A DNA stretch of 64,000 nt from Cyrtodaria siliqua (Eukaryota; Mollusca; Bivalvia; Adapedonta; Hiatellidae): assembly GCA_037043455.1 (NCBI GenBank), contig JAWPHD010000238.1:485294-549293 (forward strand), in the 5' to 3' direction. Below the pieces are notes generated by a model that made no database searches, had not been told where the DNA came from, and saw only the letters and a list, made by a program, of their open reading frames with translations. Below, in pieces: positions 12,540-23,975 of the stretch; position 1 is the stretch's first letter, and every line of letters begins with the position of its first letter. The position numbers were made by a program, and so were the translations under genes.

Positions 12540-13115
12540 CCTCGCCAGAGGCAGCCAAACAGGGCTTGGATGTATCCCAAACGCCACAATCATCGGAAAA
12601 TGTGCTTTTCTTCTTGTTTGATCTATTTTCTAAATTGTTTGAATTGTTCAAAATGACAATTCAAAATGAAATATACATTTTCTTTCAGACCCCACAGGAT
12701 TTTAGACAAGCCAGATTCATTTTTGAGAAGATGTGTCACCACTGTGCTGGTGTCAAGGAATCCTGATTCTAGTGACCACCGAAACTCATCGGAGATTACT
12801 TCATGGGAAGAGGGGCATGGCTCTGAATTATTTGTCTCGTGCTGAGTCATTACACATATTACTATCGGCTTCAAAAGATACATATTTTAAATCGCACAAA
12901 TTCATACAACTATCCATTGATTTGGGAACTGAATCGGAAATCTTTGGCGATTCTTTTGTCGACGTACTATGTGTCATGATATCAGCATGCGACATGTTGT
13001 TTAAATCGGATAACTTCATCGAAGTAGACAATTCAGCTGCATCAGAGAACTGATCAAGTGTGTTTTGTTCTAACAATTTGCTATCTGATGTGACTGCTTT
13101 AGATTTAAATTAAAT
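12540..13115. pseudogene. Gene-like fragment inside the Mutator-like element, strand uncertain
   Basis: On the plus strand an acceptor-like TTCTTTCAG precedes 12690. It opens a frame of about 50 codons reading RILDKPDSFLRR... to a stop near 12845. On the minus strand two overlapping frames, 12828-13076 (82 aa, serine-rich) and 12623-12883 (86 aa), are also open. No frame shows a known domain. Mutator-like elements are known to pick up host exons, so a captured fragment is possible. A decayed piece of the element's own gene is the alternative. Confidence 0.25.
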
Positions 13116-13587
13116 TTTAAAACAAACATTATTTGTTGCTGAATAATAAAGACTATGAATTAATAATTTAATTATTACAAGCTATTTAATACATTGTACA
13201 TTAATGTTGACAAACTATTATTTTTGATGTTATACGTGTATATTCTACACAATATGTATCATACTGTTTACGCTTATTTCTGATCATAATGATGCAGTAT
13301 AAATCAGCGGCCTCAATCAGCTTTAATAAAACACTAAATGTTTGTACAAGAATAATGTTTTCTTTCAAGGGAGATAAGTATGTAGTTTTGCTATAGGTGT
13401 ATGACTAGTGTGCATATATATAAGCCCCAAGCACATACATCACTCTTCCGTGTGGATATAGTCATATTTAAATCATAAATAATCGATTATTATCCATTAA
13501 TGATATAAATAATGCCTTTATTACATGTATTCCGGTGTATTCCGGTGATTCGGTGTATTCCGGTCTTTCTAGTAACCGCTTTCATGG

Positions 13588-14039
13588 GCCATCCATGGTT
13601 TAACGATTGTGTTAGGTTTTTTTTGGTGGTGTGGGAATTATTTTTATTAGAATATATAGCTTTTACTTTTAATCAACGTTTGCTCTTAACACATTTGGGC
13701 TTATATGAAATGTTTTTGAATAAAAGCATCGATGATGATCGACAGCTGTAAACTTAAAAGGAAAGACGAAAATAATACATAGAAAGTATTATAGGCGATG
13801 CACATAGCAAATGTCATCATTTATAAACATTTGTCAAACATTGAAAAGCCAGCAATATAATCGTTATCTCTCAAAAGGTAAAACTAAACAATGCAAAACC
13901 AATATTATTATGTTTTTTATTTACAGGCCATGTTCCTCAAGAAATGAGTTGTATCTACACGACTTTGCTCACCGCGTTGATATATAAGCAATAGCGAGCC
14001 AATAATACATATTGACTGATTGATTTATTTGTTCGTGAA
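13588..14039. other. Intergenic, nothing recognised
   Basis: AT-rich sequence with no repeat structure, splice-bounded frame or recognisable domain that I could see. Confidence 0.4.
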
Positions 14040-14400
14040 CATGTATACGTCGACATATACAATACAAGCATACACTATTTAAACAAATACAACATATGTA
14101 AAATATCAGGATATATATTTAAGCCTGACAGATATCTCTTTAACGTCACAAAATATCTTCGTAAGCCTCTCTCTAGCTTTCCATTGTTTAGTAAGCCCAA
14201 AAATCGAAAGGACACTGGATAAGAGAATTGCATAAGGTTTTCCTGCGAGACTTATTAAAAGAAATTACATTCTTTATACAAAAACGTAAACTTTGAGTAA
14301 ACGTTGTGACAATAGATGCTCCAGATAAATCATGACCTAGCATTACACCAAGGTTTCATCTTTAAACGTAAGACAATTACAATAGTATTATATTGAAATC
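14040..14400 (-). pseudogene. LINE reverse transcriptase fragment
   Basis: The reverse strand reads LGHDLSGASI, then VTTFTQSLRFCIK and TLCNSLIQCPFDFWAY, interrupted by stops and frame changes. This order resembles the segment after the catalytic motif of non-LTR reverse transcriptases, where family members read LGVxL...SLIQCHFDYACSSWY. Only this piece survives. Confidence 0.6.
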
Positions 14401-14608
14401 CTTAATCTTCCTTTAACTTCCGTTTAATTCCAAAATAGTACATTCTGTCATGAATGTTTTTCATATAAATCTCAAGAAAATGTGCACTGGGGGACCTGAT
14501 AGAACTTTTAATAAAACGATTTTTATTTCTAAACTTGATACACTCGAATCACTGCGCATTCCTCAACATTCGTCAATTGACTTTATTTATAGGAAAAGCA
14601 ACATACAC

Positions 14609-14962
14609 TTGCAATAGTACTCACCTGGTGACATTGCCGCATTATATACATTTGCAACAGTACTCACCTGGTGACATTGCCGCATTACATACACTTGCAA
14701 CAGTACTCACCTGGTGACATTGCCGCATTATATACACTTGCAACAGTACTAACCTGGTGACATTGCCGGATTATAAACACTTGCAACAGTACTCACCTGG
14801 TGACATTGCCGCATTATATACACTTACAACAGTACTCACCTGGTGACATTGCCGCATTATATACACGTGCAACAGTATTCACCTGGTGACATTGCCGCAT
14901 TATATACACGTGCAACAGTACTCACCTGGTGACATTGCCGCATTATATACACGTGCAACAGT
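14609..14962. repeat. 43-bp minisatellite, about eight copies
   Basis: The unit contains CAGTACTCACCTGGTGACAT then TGCCGCATTATATACAC. Copies are nearly identical, with single-base variants (ACACTT, ACACGT). The short open frames across it follow from the repeat. Confidence 0.95.
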
Positions 14963-15039
14963 ATCACAAGTGGCTGAGATAAAAGAGTTCTGGTACGTTT
15001 AAAATTTAGAGAAGATTTTTGAAACGTTTTCTTATACAA

Positions 15040-15841
15040 CTGTTAAAACTGCAGACCCCCATATTCAATATTTGAACAACACTTCATAGACATGGTCTAT
15101 GAGTGCTACATGCAATGTACTATGTGTAAGTGCCCTAGCGTTTGTGGTTTCAGGGAGAATATTTTTGTTGAGTATTGCCTATATGAGTAATATGTAAATA
15201 TTCGACCCCGAAGGTCACGATTTGAACAAATACATGGCAGAAAGCCATAAGCTTATAGATGCTACATGTAAAATATAAGAGCTGTATGCCTTGTGGTTTC
15301 ATAGAAGAATACTTTGCATGTCTTTCCATATATATGTCTATGGAAAATACCTAAACTTTATATATAAATAAACTTTGGACCACCTAGTGGGACAGGTTTT
15401 GAACCCGTTGGTCTTCATTTGAACAAAATGTATGTACTAGAATCCAGCAATAATTTATAAGCAAAAATGTCGAAATCTGTGCAGAGGTTCTTGAGAAGAA
15501 GATTGTTTAAGTGTTTGACTCTATGTTAATAACGGTGACTGTCTTTGATTTTGAGTAGACCTTTAGCACGTTATCGACAGTATGCTGGTATTCCAGGTGC
15601 CGTTACAGCGGCCCTGAACGTTTTATGCCAATGTTCATACCATATAAGTTACTTTAGATTCATACCATATACGTTACTTTAGAGCTTTGACGTCATATTT
15701 CTTCCATATTTGTAAGAACAACATTCAAATGGTCATATCTTCTTTGCAAATGTGTTAGCCCTTTCTTCGAATAATAAAGCTTGTTTGAGTATATGCACAT
15801 TTCGTTTTAAAGACAACAACATGGGAATATAGTAAGAGTAC
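15040..15841. other. Intergenic, decayed repeat
   Basis: It contains two loosely similar blocks (phrases such as CATATTCAATATTTGAACAA and GGTCACGATTTGAACAAA near 15060 and 15215). No coding signal was seen. TCATACCATATAAGTTACTTTAG near 15636 is followed by a near copy at 15659. Confidence 0.35.
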
Positions 15842-16113
15842 GCCCCCTCTTATGGACGACTCGCTCTTTCTCCCCCTCCTCCACCCCAACTCTTATGGGC
15901 GGCTCGCTCTCTCCCCTCCACCTTCTTATGGGCGGCGCGCTTTCTCTCTCCCCCTCCCCACTCTTATGGCGGCTCGCTCTCTCCCCACCCCCTCTTATGG
16001 GCGGCTCGCTCTCTCTCCCCCGCACAGCCCTCTTATGGGCGGCTCGCTCTCTCTCCCCCTCCTCCCCCCACATATTATGGGCTATCTCCCCTCCCCCTCT
16101 TATGGGCGGCCCG
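15842..16113. repeat. GC-rich pyrimidine-biased tandem array
   Basis: About eight units of 35-45 bases, each built on CTCTTATGGGCGGCTCGCTC followed by a C/T-only tract. It stands out sharply from the AT-rich surroundings. The open frames on both strands across it are a result of the repeat. Confidence 0.9.
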
Positions 16114-16862
16114 AAATAACATAATCAAAGTGCTGATGAGTCGCTAAACACCGTTTCCCTTCAATTGTTTATCAAGTGTGCCTTGTCTTGTATACAGTGT
16201 TCAGATGTTAACGTTTGTACTACTGTAGGACTTTTTGAAAATAGGACAAGTTACAGTCAATGAAAATGCTTAAAACTACACTGACGATATCGGAGAGCTC
16301 ATTACCAGCATCAGGGGTTATAACAGAGTGAAATCCTCAATCCTGAAATTGCGACGGTCAGGGGGCCTTAGGTAGCCATCGGGGTCAAGGGGCAGCCCCT
16401 GTTCGACCGACGACCGAATGTTTTTTTCTTAGCATTTTTTAAACATCACATATTGCATTTTTAGTATACCGAATAGAAAAAAAAAAGATTGGTTTTGACA
16501 CAATTTAATTATATCTATTTTTTGAAGATCAACAATATATCTATGCTTATTCCAGACACAACTTTTTATCTCAAATAATTAATCACAGTGTAATTTCAAA
16601 AAAATGAAGCAATGTCATATACATATATTTTCATTCATGTACATTATTATCTTTCTTTTTTTCATATTTGCGAAGCATGTGTGTGCGCAGCACATTTTGC
16701 ACCGAAATTCAGTATTGACCAGACATTTACCAGACGTTCTAGCAAGTGGCGTCGCCATTAATTTTAGCATCCACATTGTCAAGGCTCTTTCGTAAGTGAG
16801 TCGGAAATGTCGGGAAATTTGTATTTTATACTCATTATGCAAATACTGTTTTTCTCTCTTAA

Positions 16863-17380
16863 AGGGAATGTAGCGACACAGCCAAACAAGCTTGAGAGTT
16901 CTGAAAATCTTGGAAAAAGGTGAAAGAATTATCAATATCGGATGATAAACAGAAAAGAGATGACCATTTAAGGTTGTTCTGAAACAGAAATGGGAGCCGC
17001 CATTTTAAGAACTATGATATTACCATGTATGTAATATTGACAAATATGTAAAACGAAGAAAATCACTACAAATGATGCATTGTTTTACTGGTCATATAAA
17101 GCATCATTGCCATTAAGTATTACATATTTTTCATACAGTTGGTGTCATTTTTTCCCTATAAATCAGTAAATGTTCATATTTATAAATATTCCATACATGT
17201 TCATTTAGAACTGTGATGTCATATCACTCAAAATGGCCGCTTCCATATCCGTTTCAACAGAAACTCCAAATGACCATATCTTCTTTGTTTATCATCCGAT
17301 TTTGATAATTCTTTCACCCTTATTCAAGTTTTTCAAAACTCTCAATAATAAAGATGTTTGGCTGTGTCGCAATATTCCCT
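16863..17380. mobile_element. 518-bp MITE with TTAA duplication
   Basis: It starts AGGGAATGTAGCGACACAG and ends with the inverse (GTCGCAATATTCCCT). The inverted arms are about 110 bases and include GATGATAAACA and AGAATTATCA blocks. TTAA flanks it at 16859-16862 and 17381-17384. TTAA targets are used by piggyBac and Kolobok elements. No coding capacity. Confidence 0.75.
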
Positions 17381-17849
17381 TTAAAATTGTAAGGAGGCGG
17401 AGACCCTCCGTAAAATGTCTCTTATTTTGACTATACATGGTATACACTGCCAATATATTATCCGCTGAAAACGAAGTAATTATGCAGTTATTATTTGATT
17501 ATTCGTTAAAATACGATAAAACGAAATTAGGAATTTTCTTTTTCCGTGGGGAAGTATATCTTCTTTTGTTGTTGTTTATTTTACCTCCTATTTAAACATA
17601 TTTTATTGTCAATATATAATCGCAAAAGGGTTGGGTTGCAAGTTCTAACAACATTAGTTAATGCCCTTTCCGACAAAATAGTATACACACAAAGTTAGAC
17701 AATTACATAGGTAAATATACATAACTTGCACATAATATCATGGTTAGAGAAAAGGTAGTGAGAAAGAAAAACTAGGAACTAGTGAAAGAAAAAAAAGTAT
17801 AGAGATTATGTCAAGTTCAAAAGAAGAGAGTCAATCAGCGTGAGTTGCA

Positions 17850-18690
17850 AAGTAAATCTAGGCAAATCTCTGTGTTTCTGTTATGTACACTTGCACTTGC
17901 ACATCTGACAAGTGTTCGCGACCAAAACGTATTGCATTTAACTTTAATGGGTGAAATGTACGAGTTAACTGAAACAAACGAAGCCGTTGTGTACGAAATA
18001 AGTTGCAGTTGAAAAAAAGTATTCAGCGTCTTCTACTGCAGAACCACAATCGCAATTGGATGATTCTCGTAAAGGATTTAAATAAAGATCATTATTAAGG
18101 TTACTACAATAATTTCGTATTCTGGCATGTAAACAGAAAATAATTGTTGGCCAGTTCACTAGTGTGTTGGAACTTTTGAGCTGGAAAAAAACAGAACTTA
18201 CCTCTTGAACAGCGAAATAGATTCTCAATTTCTGAATTGCGTATATTGGCAAGTTGTTCCTGAGATTAAGAGATGAAGGTACAAACGAGTTGTTCTACGA
18301 GCAGTAGTGGCATAATTATCAATATTTCGAAGGTTGTAGGAGCTCACTTGTCTTAAAAATGTGGGAACATATTTGAAATGTAGTTTGGAGTTGTTCCATA
18401 TTTAGCTTTGTATACTGTAATACGCTTTTGCAGTTTTCTCCTTTCGGAAAGGGAAATCCATTCTATTTCAGCTAATGAACGATGTATGGATACAGAACGA
18501 GTTAGTCATGTTACTATGCGCGCTGCTTCATATTGTAATTTCCCCAAAGTATCTGTTTCGTATAAGGTACAACCGTCCCATGTAATGGAGGCATACTCAA
18601 AGATTGGACGCATGTAGGATAAATCAATCTGATTAAGTGTTCTTCGAGATACTTTATATTTAAGCATTCGCATTAATCCTAATAATCCTT
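17850..18690 (-). pseudogene. LINE fragment, RT thumb and C-terminal Cys motif
   Basis: The reverse strand reads KVSRRTLNQIDLSYMRP, FEYASITWDGCTLYE, LQYEAARIVT(stop)LTRSVS, SERRKLQKRIT and YKAKYGTTPNYIS. Downstream comes a Cys motif CDCGSAVEDAEYFF. This order is typical of the region after the palm domain in jockey/CR1-type reverse transcriptases. Stops and frameshifts make it dead. It ends where the opposite-strand LINE begins. Confidence 0.8.
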
Positions 18691-19977
18691 TTTATTGAGA
18701 AACTATAACTATATTTACAAAATGACATTAATACTGGTTTAGAAATTGATGATATTGTTCTTATATTACTATTATTTACGGACGATATGGTTATCATGGG
18801 GAAATCACCTGAAGAATTACAAAATTAACATTAATTCACTTTATGACTATTGTAACAAATGGGGATTAGATGTGAATACGGTTAAAACAAAGATTATGTT
18901 TTTTAGAAAAAGAGGTGGTTTATTAAACAATGAATCTTGGCATTATAATGGAGAGAATATAGACGAAGTAAATGAGTTTCAGCTATTTAGGTACAGTTTT
19001 TAATTATATTGGACATTTTGCTCTAAACCAAGAACAACTTATTGGAAAATATTTGAAAGCATTAAATGTTCTCTTATTAAACTGTAGAAAAATAAGGTTG
19101 AAACCAACAATATTATGTCAACTATTTGATTCATTTGTGGGGTCAATTTTGAATCATTCTTCGAAAATTTGGGGATATACAAAATCAAAGCAAATCGAAA
19201 GAATACTTTTAAATTTTTGTTAATAAATTTTAAAAGTAAGAAATAGTTCTTGTACTGTGCCATCAGAAGTATATGGTGAATTAGGTAGATATCCTTTATT
19301 TATAACGCGTTATGTAAAAATACTTTTAAAAAATAGTGGTTTAAATTATTGAAAACAGATAACAATACTTAAAAGCATTTACTTATCGTCACTAAAAGAT
19401 TGTGAAAATGGGTATAAAAATTGGGCATCGAATATAAAAAATATGTTAAACGAATATGGTTTTAAAAATGTCAGAAATGACCCAAATTCTGTTAATGCTA
19501 AATACTTTATAACTACGTTTAGACAAAGCGTTTTGATTATTTTATACAACGATGGCTTGTAGATAAGGAATCAAGTGGTGTACTTGAATTATATAATAAT
19601 TGTAAATTGAGTTTTAGTTATGAATCATACCTTGATATTGTACCATGTAATCTCAGACCATATTTTTACAAAATTCAGAATATCAGCACATTCGTTAAGA
19701 ATACAGACCGGTAGATACTCTCGTAATAGAATACCTAGAAATGAAAGATATTGTCAATGCTGCCACAGTATTGATTTGGACGATGAATACCATTTTATTT
19801 TGATTTGTCCTTGTTACACAAGAATCCAGACAGTTTATATTAAAAACTATTATTATAATAGACCTAGTATGTTTAAATTCTTAGAATTACTGCAGACACA
19901 GGAAAAGAATATTTTTATAAAGTTAGCAAAATATATTAGTACAGCTTTAGCTGTAAGGAATACAATCTTGATTAATT
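18690..19977 (+). pseudogene. LINE ORF2 3' portion, different family, opposite strand
   Basis: It reads LLLFTDDMVIMGKSPEELQ (catalytic FADD-type motif with Thr in second place), YCNKWGLDVNTVKTKIMFF, FNYIGHFALNQEQL and KALNVLLLNCRKIR. After frame breaks come YGELGRYPLFITRYVK and, at 19620-19979, RISAHSLRIQTGRYSRNR with a CQCC...H...CPCY cluster. This order matches a non-LTR reverse transcriptase C-terminal half common in marine invertebrate genomes. Several frameshifts and stops are present, so it is inactive. Confidence 0.8.
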
Positions 19978-19979
19978 AA

Positions 19980-20394
19980 ACAATGTTTAGCTCTTTTGTA
20001 TTTTCATTCTCATGTATCAGTTACTCAACATTAATATTGCTCGTAGCAAAGTCTAAAATCACTTGACTTATTATGCATGAAAATGTATATACGTATATAT
20101 AAAAATGTACGCATGTACAAGTTAAATACAATATATGTTCTGTTCTGTTCCTAATACTTTTGTTGCGGCCCCATGTGGTTCCGGGGCGCCGTTTAGTTAC
20201 GGGGTAAAGAATAGGGCCACTGCAGATCCCGTTGGAGGGGAAGGCAAAGGGGTAGAACCACGCCCCCCATCCCAAATTCATGTTCATTTTATCATTTTTT
20301 GTTCATGCTCATTAAAGGTCTTCATAATGACCTCTGCATTGTTTCAGGTGCTATCTCGCTCATATCACTAGAGCAGTGGCAGAAAAACTATAAC
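19980..20394. other. Spacer, nothing recognised
   Basis: It contains a small GC-rich patch (20160-20275, GGTTCCGGGGCGCCG and a G-rich run) in AT-rich sequence. The short frames on both strands show no domain. Confidence 0.35.
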
Positions 20395-20590
20395 GTGGCT
20401 CCAGCGTAAATTGAGTGTCTACTATAGAATTTGCAGTAACTCTGCAGTTCCGGGTGAGAAGGTTCTAGGCTCGATCTCCATATCTTATCTCGATGTACAT
20501 GGAGGATGAGACTGGCATGCTCATTCCTGTTAGGCGCCATATAACTTTCATGTGTTGGTGCGCCTTAAAACCCCAATTCAATTCAATTCA
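20395..20590 (+). mobile_element. Possible SINE with ATTCA tail
   Basis: It contains a B-box-like GGCTCGATCTCC, a conserved-looking body (CATGGAGGATGAGACTGGCA) and a 3' end GCGCCTTAAAACCCC followed by AATTCAATTCAATTCA. Short tandem tails are typical of SINEs. The left boundary is uncertain. Confidence 0.4.
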
Positions 20591-20995
20591 AAACCTTTGT
20601 TGCGGAAGCAACTACATTTTTGATGTGCTCGTGCCAATTTCCATTATGACTAAGCGTTAAACCTAGATGTTTATGGTGATCAACAAATGTAAGCTAGATA
20701 TTATTAAGGTGTAGGACTGGGCGACGATCATCTTCCGATAAAGAAAAGAACATGGCTTCTGTTTTATTTGGATTAACATGGACAAGCGATTGCTTTGCCC
20801 ATTCAGTAATCATATGTAAGTCGTGGTTTAAAACACCTGCCAGGTCATCTATATGAGATGTGAAAATTGCTAACGAACTATCATCAGCAAATAAACCAGT
20901 AATACTTAAGCATGCTTTCCGCAATATCCTTTACGTATATTAAAAATAAAAGGGGTCTCCTCGCAGAATGTAATCAAAAACTTCATTTTCCTTAA
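20590..20995 (-). pseudogene. LINE reverse transcriptase catalytic fragment
   Basis: The reverse strand reads GLFADDSSLAIFTSHIDDL, then LNHDLHMITEWAKQSLV and NPNKTEAMFFS. This is the FADD catalytic box and following helix of a non-LTR reverse transcriptase. A disrupted match to the preceding GDPFYF-like block is upstream. It is a third LINE type, distinct from 17850-18690 and 18690-19977. Confidence 0.8.
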
Positions 20996-22620
20996 AATAA
21001 TACAACAACAAAAACAAACACACACACACACACACTTAAAAGTTTTTCAAATGTTTATTTTGTTTTGTTTTCTCTCTTCCTACGGCACCTCTCTGTCTCG
21101 GAGAGACGAAAGATCGTAAGAGATATGACAGAAAAAGCTTATCGGAATTATAATTAGTAGTAATATTAAATACAGTCATGTTAATCTTCGGACGTGTTGT
21201 TATACATATATTTTTTATAATGTTTTAAGTGTGTATTTCTCGTATTTTGTATTTCTGAATCAGGGCTTTTTATAGCTGTCAAACGGGGCCGAAAAACGGA
21301 CCCGTTCCCAATGCAAAATAGTGTTTTTCCCCCAAATTATTTTTAAAAAATCCCAATCTCAAAAAAAAAAAAAAAAAAAAAAAGTTTACATGTATGCTGT
21401 ACTGATACAACCCTTATGATATATTAAAATTACATACTAATCAATTTCAGTGACCAGTATGTTATTGATGTAACAGTGTTCATAATAATACCTTTTACGC
21501 TTTTACCTCTCCATAACTTACAAAATGGTGACGTAAACAATTCTCAATTGGCCATTTTATCAATGAAAAAAAATCCCAATTTGGTCGTGTTTACGGTAGA
21601 AATTTCCCAAATTTACAAGGGTCCTTTTCCCCAAAATACCAGGAAAAAGCCCTGTGAGTAAAAAGGCATGTGTACTTGATAAATACAAAATGCATCGTAT
21701 TTGACGAGACGGAAATAAAAACATATTCTGTCTATGTTCAATCAAATTTACGGCTTGACCAACATGATATGATTATGCGTGACAGTCATCATACTGGAGA
21801 GACGCCTCCGGGGTTTGAATGACCATAACTGCCTAGCCAGAGATTTAACTTCCGCCTCGAACATATAATTCCATAACGTTTCAAAGTTTACGTGGATACA
21901 TTACATATTCAGGTAAGGATAAATGATTGTATATTTACAAAATAATTAATGTAATTCATTTTTTTAAAATATATTTGCGTTCTTAAAGAGACAAACGGCA
22001 ATCTTTAGCAAGTATTAAAAGTAGCACCTTAGACTTGTTTGCATATAATTAAATTAAATTGGAATTTTCAATCTGTCTTCGTTATTCTACATTAGCTCTC
22101 AAAATAAGAAAGTGTGCAGTTTAATCAACAATCAGTAATCAGTTGTTGTAATGGTACATATACTTTAGTTTTAAAAACGGATTAAGAATGTAATATTTTA
22201 GAGCCAATTTACAATTTTGATAGTGTTTTCGCTCAAACAACACTACTAGTCATTGATCATATATTCTGCAAGATAAGAGGACACGTATAACATTCATGAT
22301 ATTCGCTGTAGGGAAATTTAAATTGTAATACCAATGGCTATATGATAAAGTCACATGACCGGTGGAAACTCAGTGTTAATGCTAATTTATACATTTTTGA
22401 AAAATGTGTTTAAATTACTATTTGTATATAAATGCCAAACTTTATAATCGTGAAAATTCGGCCAATCCCGTCATTCTTCGGCTTCAAAGACGTGTACGAG
22501 ATGTTGCGAATGAAAAGGATGCATGTACATGTATTGTATATACTAACATTAGACGAGTTACATACTTGAAATATTGCACAGCTTAATAGATATCATTTTT
22601 TCCTTTTAATTAACCTTCAG
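20996..22620. other. Upstream region of the hydroxylase gene, with repeat remnants
   Basis: It holds an A-run at 21361-21383. A repeat end, TTAAAGAGACAAACGGCAAT, starts near 21985 and matches the TTAA-type MITE ends at 31760 and 32447. The block TCTGTCTTCGTTATTCTAC at 22073 is shared with 31892. No gene was seen apart from the probable 5' untranslated exon and intron of the hydroxylase. Confidence 0.5.
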
Positions 22621-22626
22621 AAAAGC

Positions 22627-23937
22627 ATGGGATTGAGACTGTTCAAGCTGTTCTGTGTGTTGTTCATGACCACTCAACCACTGGTTACAGCACGGGAAAG
22701 CGAATCGTGCGACGCAAAGCAACAATTCGATGGCACCAAATGTTCTTCGACAGTTACACTACCATCCGATATCATTGAAGAAAATGCAGAAAATGATTCC
22801 TGGTTTTACGGTTTGGTAAACGGGGCCATTGAACATGTACTTGAAATCAGGGACAGACTTATAAAACCGACGCCTTCGCCTTACAACATGGATAACATGT
22901 TCGAGGAGGAATTTGCGTCAAGGAAGGATTTCATGACTGATGTAATGGAACAAGCTAAACAGATGGCTGCACATTTGGATCCAGACATTAACGCTGATAT
23001 GTTAGACATGATTAACAACATTGTCACTGACACCATCGACGAGATACCCGTAGAAGAAGGTGCTTATCTATATCCTCCGTTGACCAGGCGACATCCAGGA
23101 AATGTTGGAGACGTCAATGAAATTGAGCTCGAAGACGGCGTTCAGACACAAATTATAACTTTATCAGTCAACCCGCCTTTATTTGAAATTCCTGATTTCT
23201 TATCCGAAAAACACTGTGATTATATAATTGAAAAGGCTACCGAACAGGGATTGACAAAAAGCAAAACATTCCAAAGTGAGAACAAGACGCTCTCAGGTGA
23301 AAACCATCATGCGGCCAGAGTGAGTGAATCAGCGAGTCTTAATGCCGCTGGCCTTGGGGATGATTTTATTGAATACATATCTGAGAGGGTTTCAAGACTT
23401 GTTGATCTGCCGTTGGAATTTGTAAGATGGAGTGAACCTATAAACATAGGGAAGTACGTGAAAGGCGGGCATTACAACGCGCATCTAGATTCAAACGAGG
23501 CCTCGAGAAAAATACCATGCTGTTTCCAGACAACATGCGCAAACACAGAGGGAAACGTTGAACATATGGACTGCTGCAGAATATGTCGCTATGCGACCGT
23601 TTTGTACTATCTTAGCGATGTAGAAGAAGGCGGCGAAACGGCGTTTCCGCTTGCTGGATTGAATTTGCGCCAGGTACTTGATAAAGACAAGCATTGGGCA
23701 AACCTAACTTCAAATTGTTACGACGCGCAAGTGTTGGTGAAACCTCAGAAGGGAAAGGCAATTATGTGGTATAATCATTTCGTAGATAAAAATGGATATT
23801 TAGGCGGAGTAGACAAAAAGAGCTATCATGGCGGATGTGACGTCATAAAGGGCACCAAATGGATTTCCACAAACTGGATTTCAGCCCCGATATATCCTCA
23901 TAGATACCTACCCAGCAAATATCACAAAACCAAATAA
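22627..23937 (+). CDS. P4HTM-like prolyl 4-hydroxylase (2-oxoglutarate/Fe(II) dioxygenase), 436 aa
   Basis: A complete frame on one coding exon. Residues 1-22 look like a signal peptide or signal anchor (hydrophobic LFKLFCVLFM). The C-terminal half is a prolyl 4-hydroxylase domain. The Fe-binding HxD is H286-D288 in GGHYNAHLDS, GGETAFP is at 335-341, the distal Fe ligand is H401 in SYHGGC, and the 2-oxoglutarate lysine is K411, ten residues later. WYNHF...GYLGGVD...HGGC...TKWISTNWI is the pattern of vertebrate P4HTM, an ER-membrane enzyme linked to HIF-alpha hydroxylation. Substrate here is unknown. A Cys cluster (298, 299, 304, 316, 317, 320) precedes the catalytic core strands. N-glycosylation sequons occur at N56, N219 and N359. 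No clear EF-hand is visible in residues 100-140. CCTTCAG at 22614-22620 looks like a splice acceptor seven bases before the ATG, so the 5' UTR is probably spliced. AATAAA follows at 23976. Confidence 0.93.
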   Translation: MGLRLFKLFCVLFMTTQPLVTARESESCDAKQQFDGTKCSSTVTLPSDIIEENAENDSWFYGLVNGAIEHVLEIRDRLIKPTPSPYNMDNMFEEEFASRKDFMTDVMEQAKQMAAHLDPDINADMLDMINNIVTDTIDEIPVEEGAYLYPPLTRRHPGNVGDVNEIELEDGVQTQIITLSVNPPLFEIPDFLSEKHCDYIIEKATEQGLTKSKTFQSENKTLSGENHHAARVSESASLNAAGLGDDFIEYISERVSRLVDLPLEFVRWSEPINIGKYVKGGHYNAHLDSNEASRKIPCCFQTTCANTEGNVEHMDCCRICRYATVLYYLSDVEEGGETAFPLAGLNLRQVLDKDKHWANLTSNCYDAQVLVKPQKGKAIMWYNHFVDKNGYLGGVDKKSYHGGCDVIKGTKWISTNWISAPIYPHRYLPSKYHKTK

Positions 23938-23975
23938 TTGACTTTTTATATTTACATGTATTGGAAATTAACTGA

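Larger units (their letters stand above)
11159..13577. mobile_element. 2.4-kb Mutator-like element with long TIRs
   Basis: The left end runs GGTTACTAGAAAGACCGG, then several CCGGAATACA repeats. The right end is its inverse, finishing CTTTCTAGTAACC. The inversion continues about 230-260 bases inward, to the block containing CAAGGGAGATAAG (11159-11418 against 13350-13577). GCTTTCATGG flanks it directly at 11149-11158 and 13578-13587. Long inverted ends plus a 9-10 bp duplication fit Mutator-like elements. The 1.9-kb interior holds CA-type microsatellites and a gene-like segment at 12540-13115, but no recognisable transposase. Confidence 0.8.

Noticed and set aside
14609..14962. Possible CRISPR-like array
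   Set aside because: Units are contiguous without unique spacers, and the genome is eukaryotic. It is a minisatellite.
15807..16124. Open frames on both strands rich in Ser, Pro, Leu or Arg, Glu
   Set aside because: They result from the low-complexity GGGCGGCTCGC array; both strands are open only because the repeat lacks stops.
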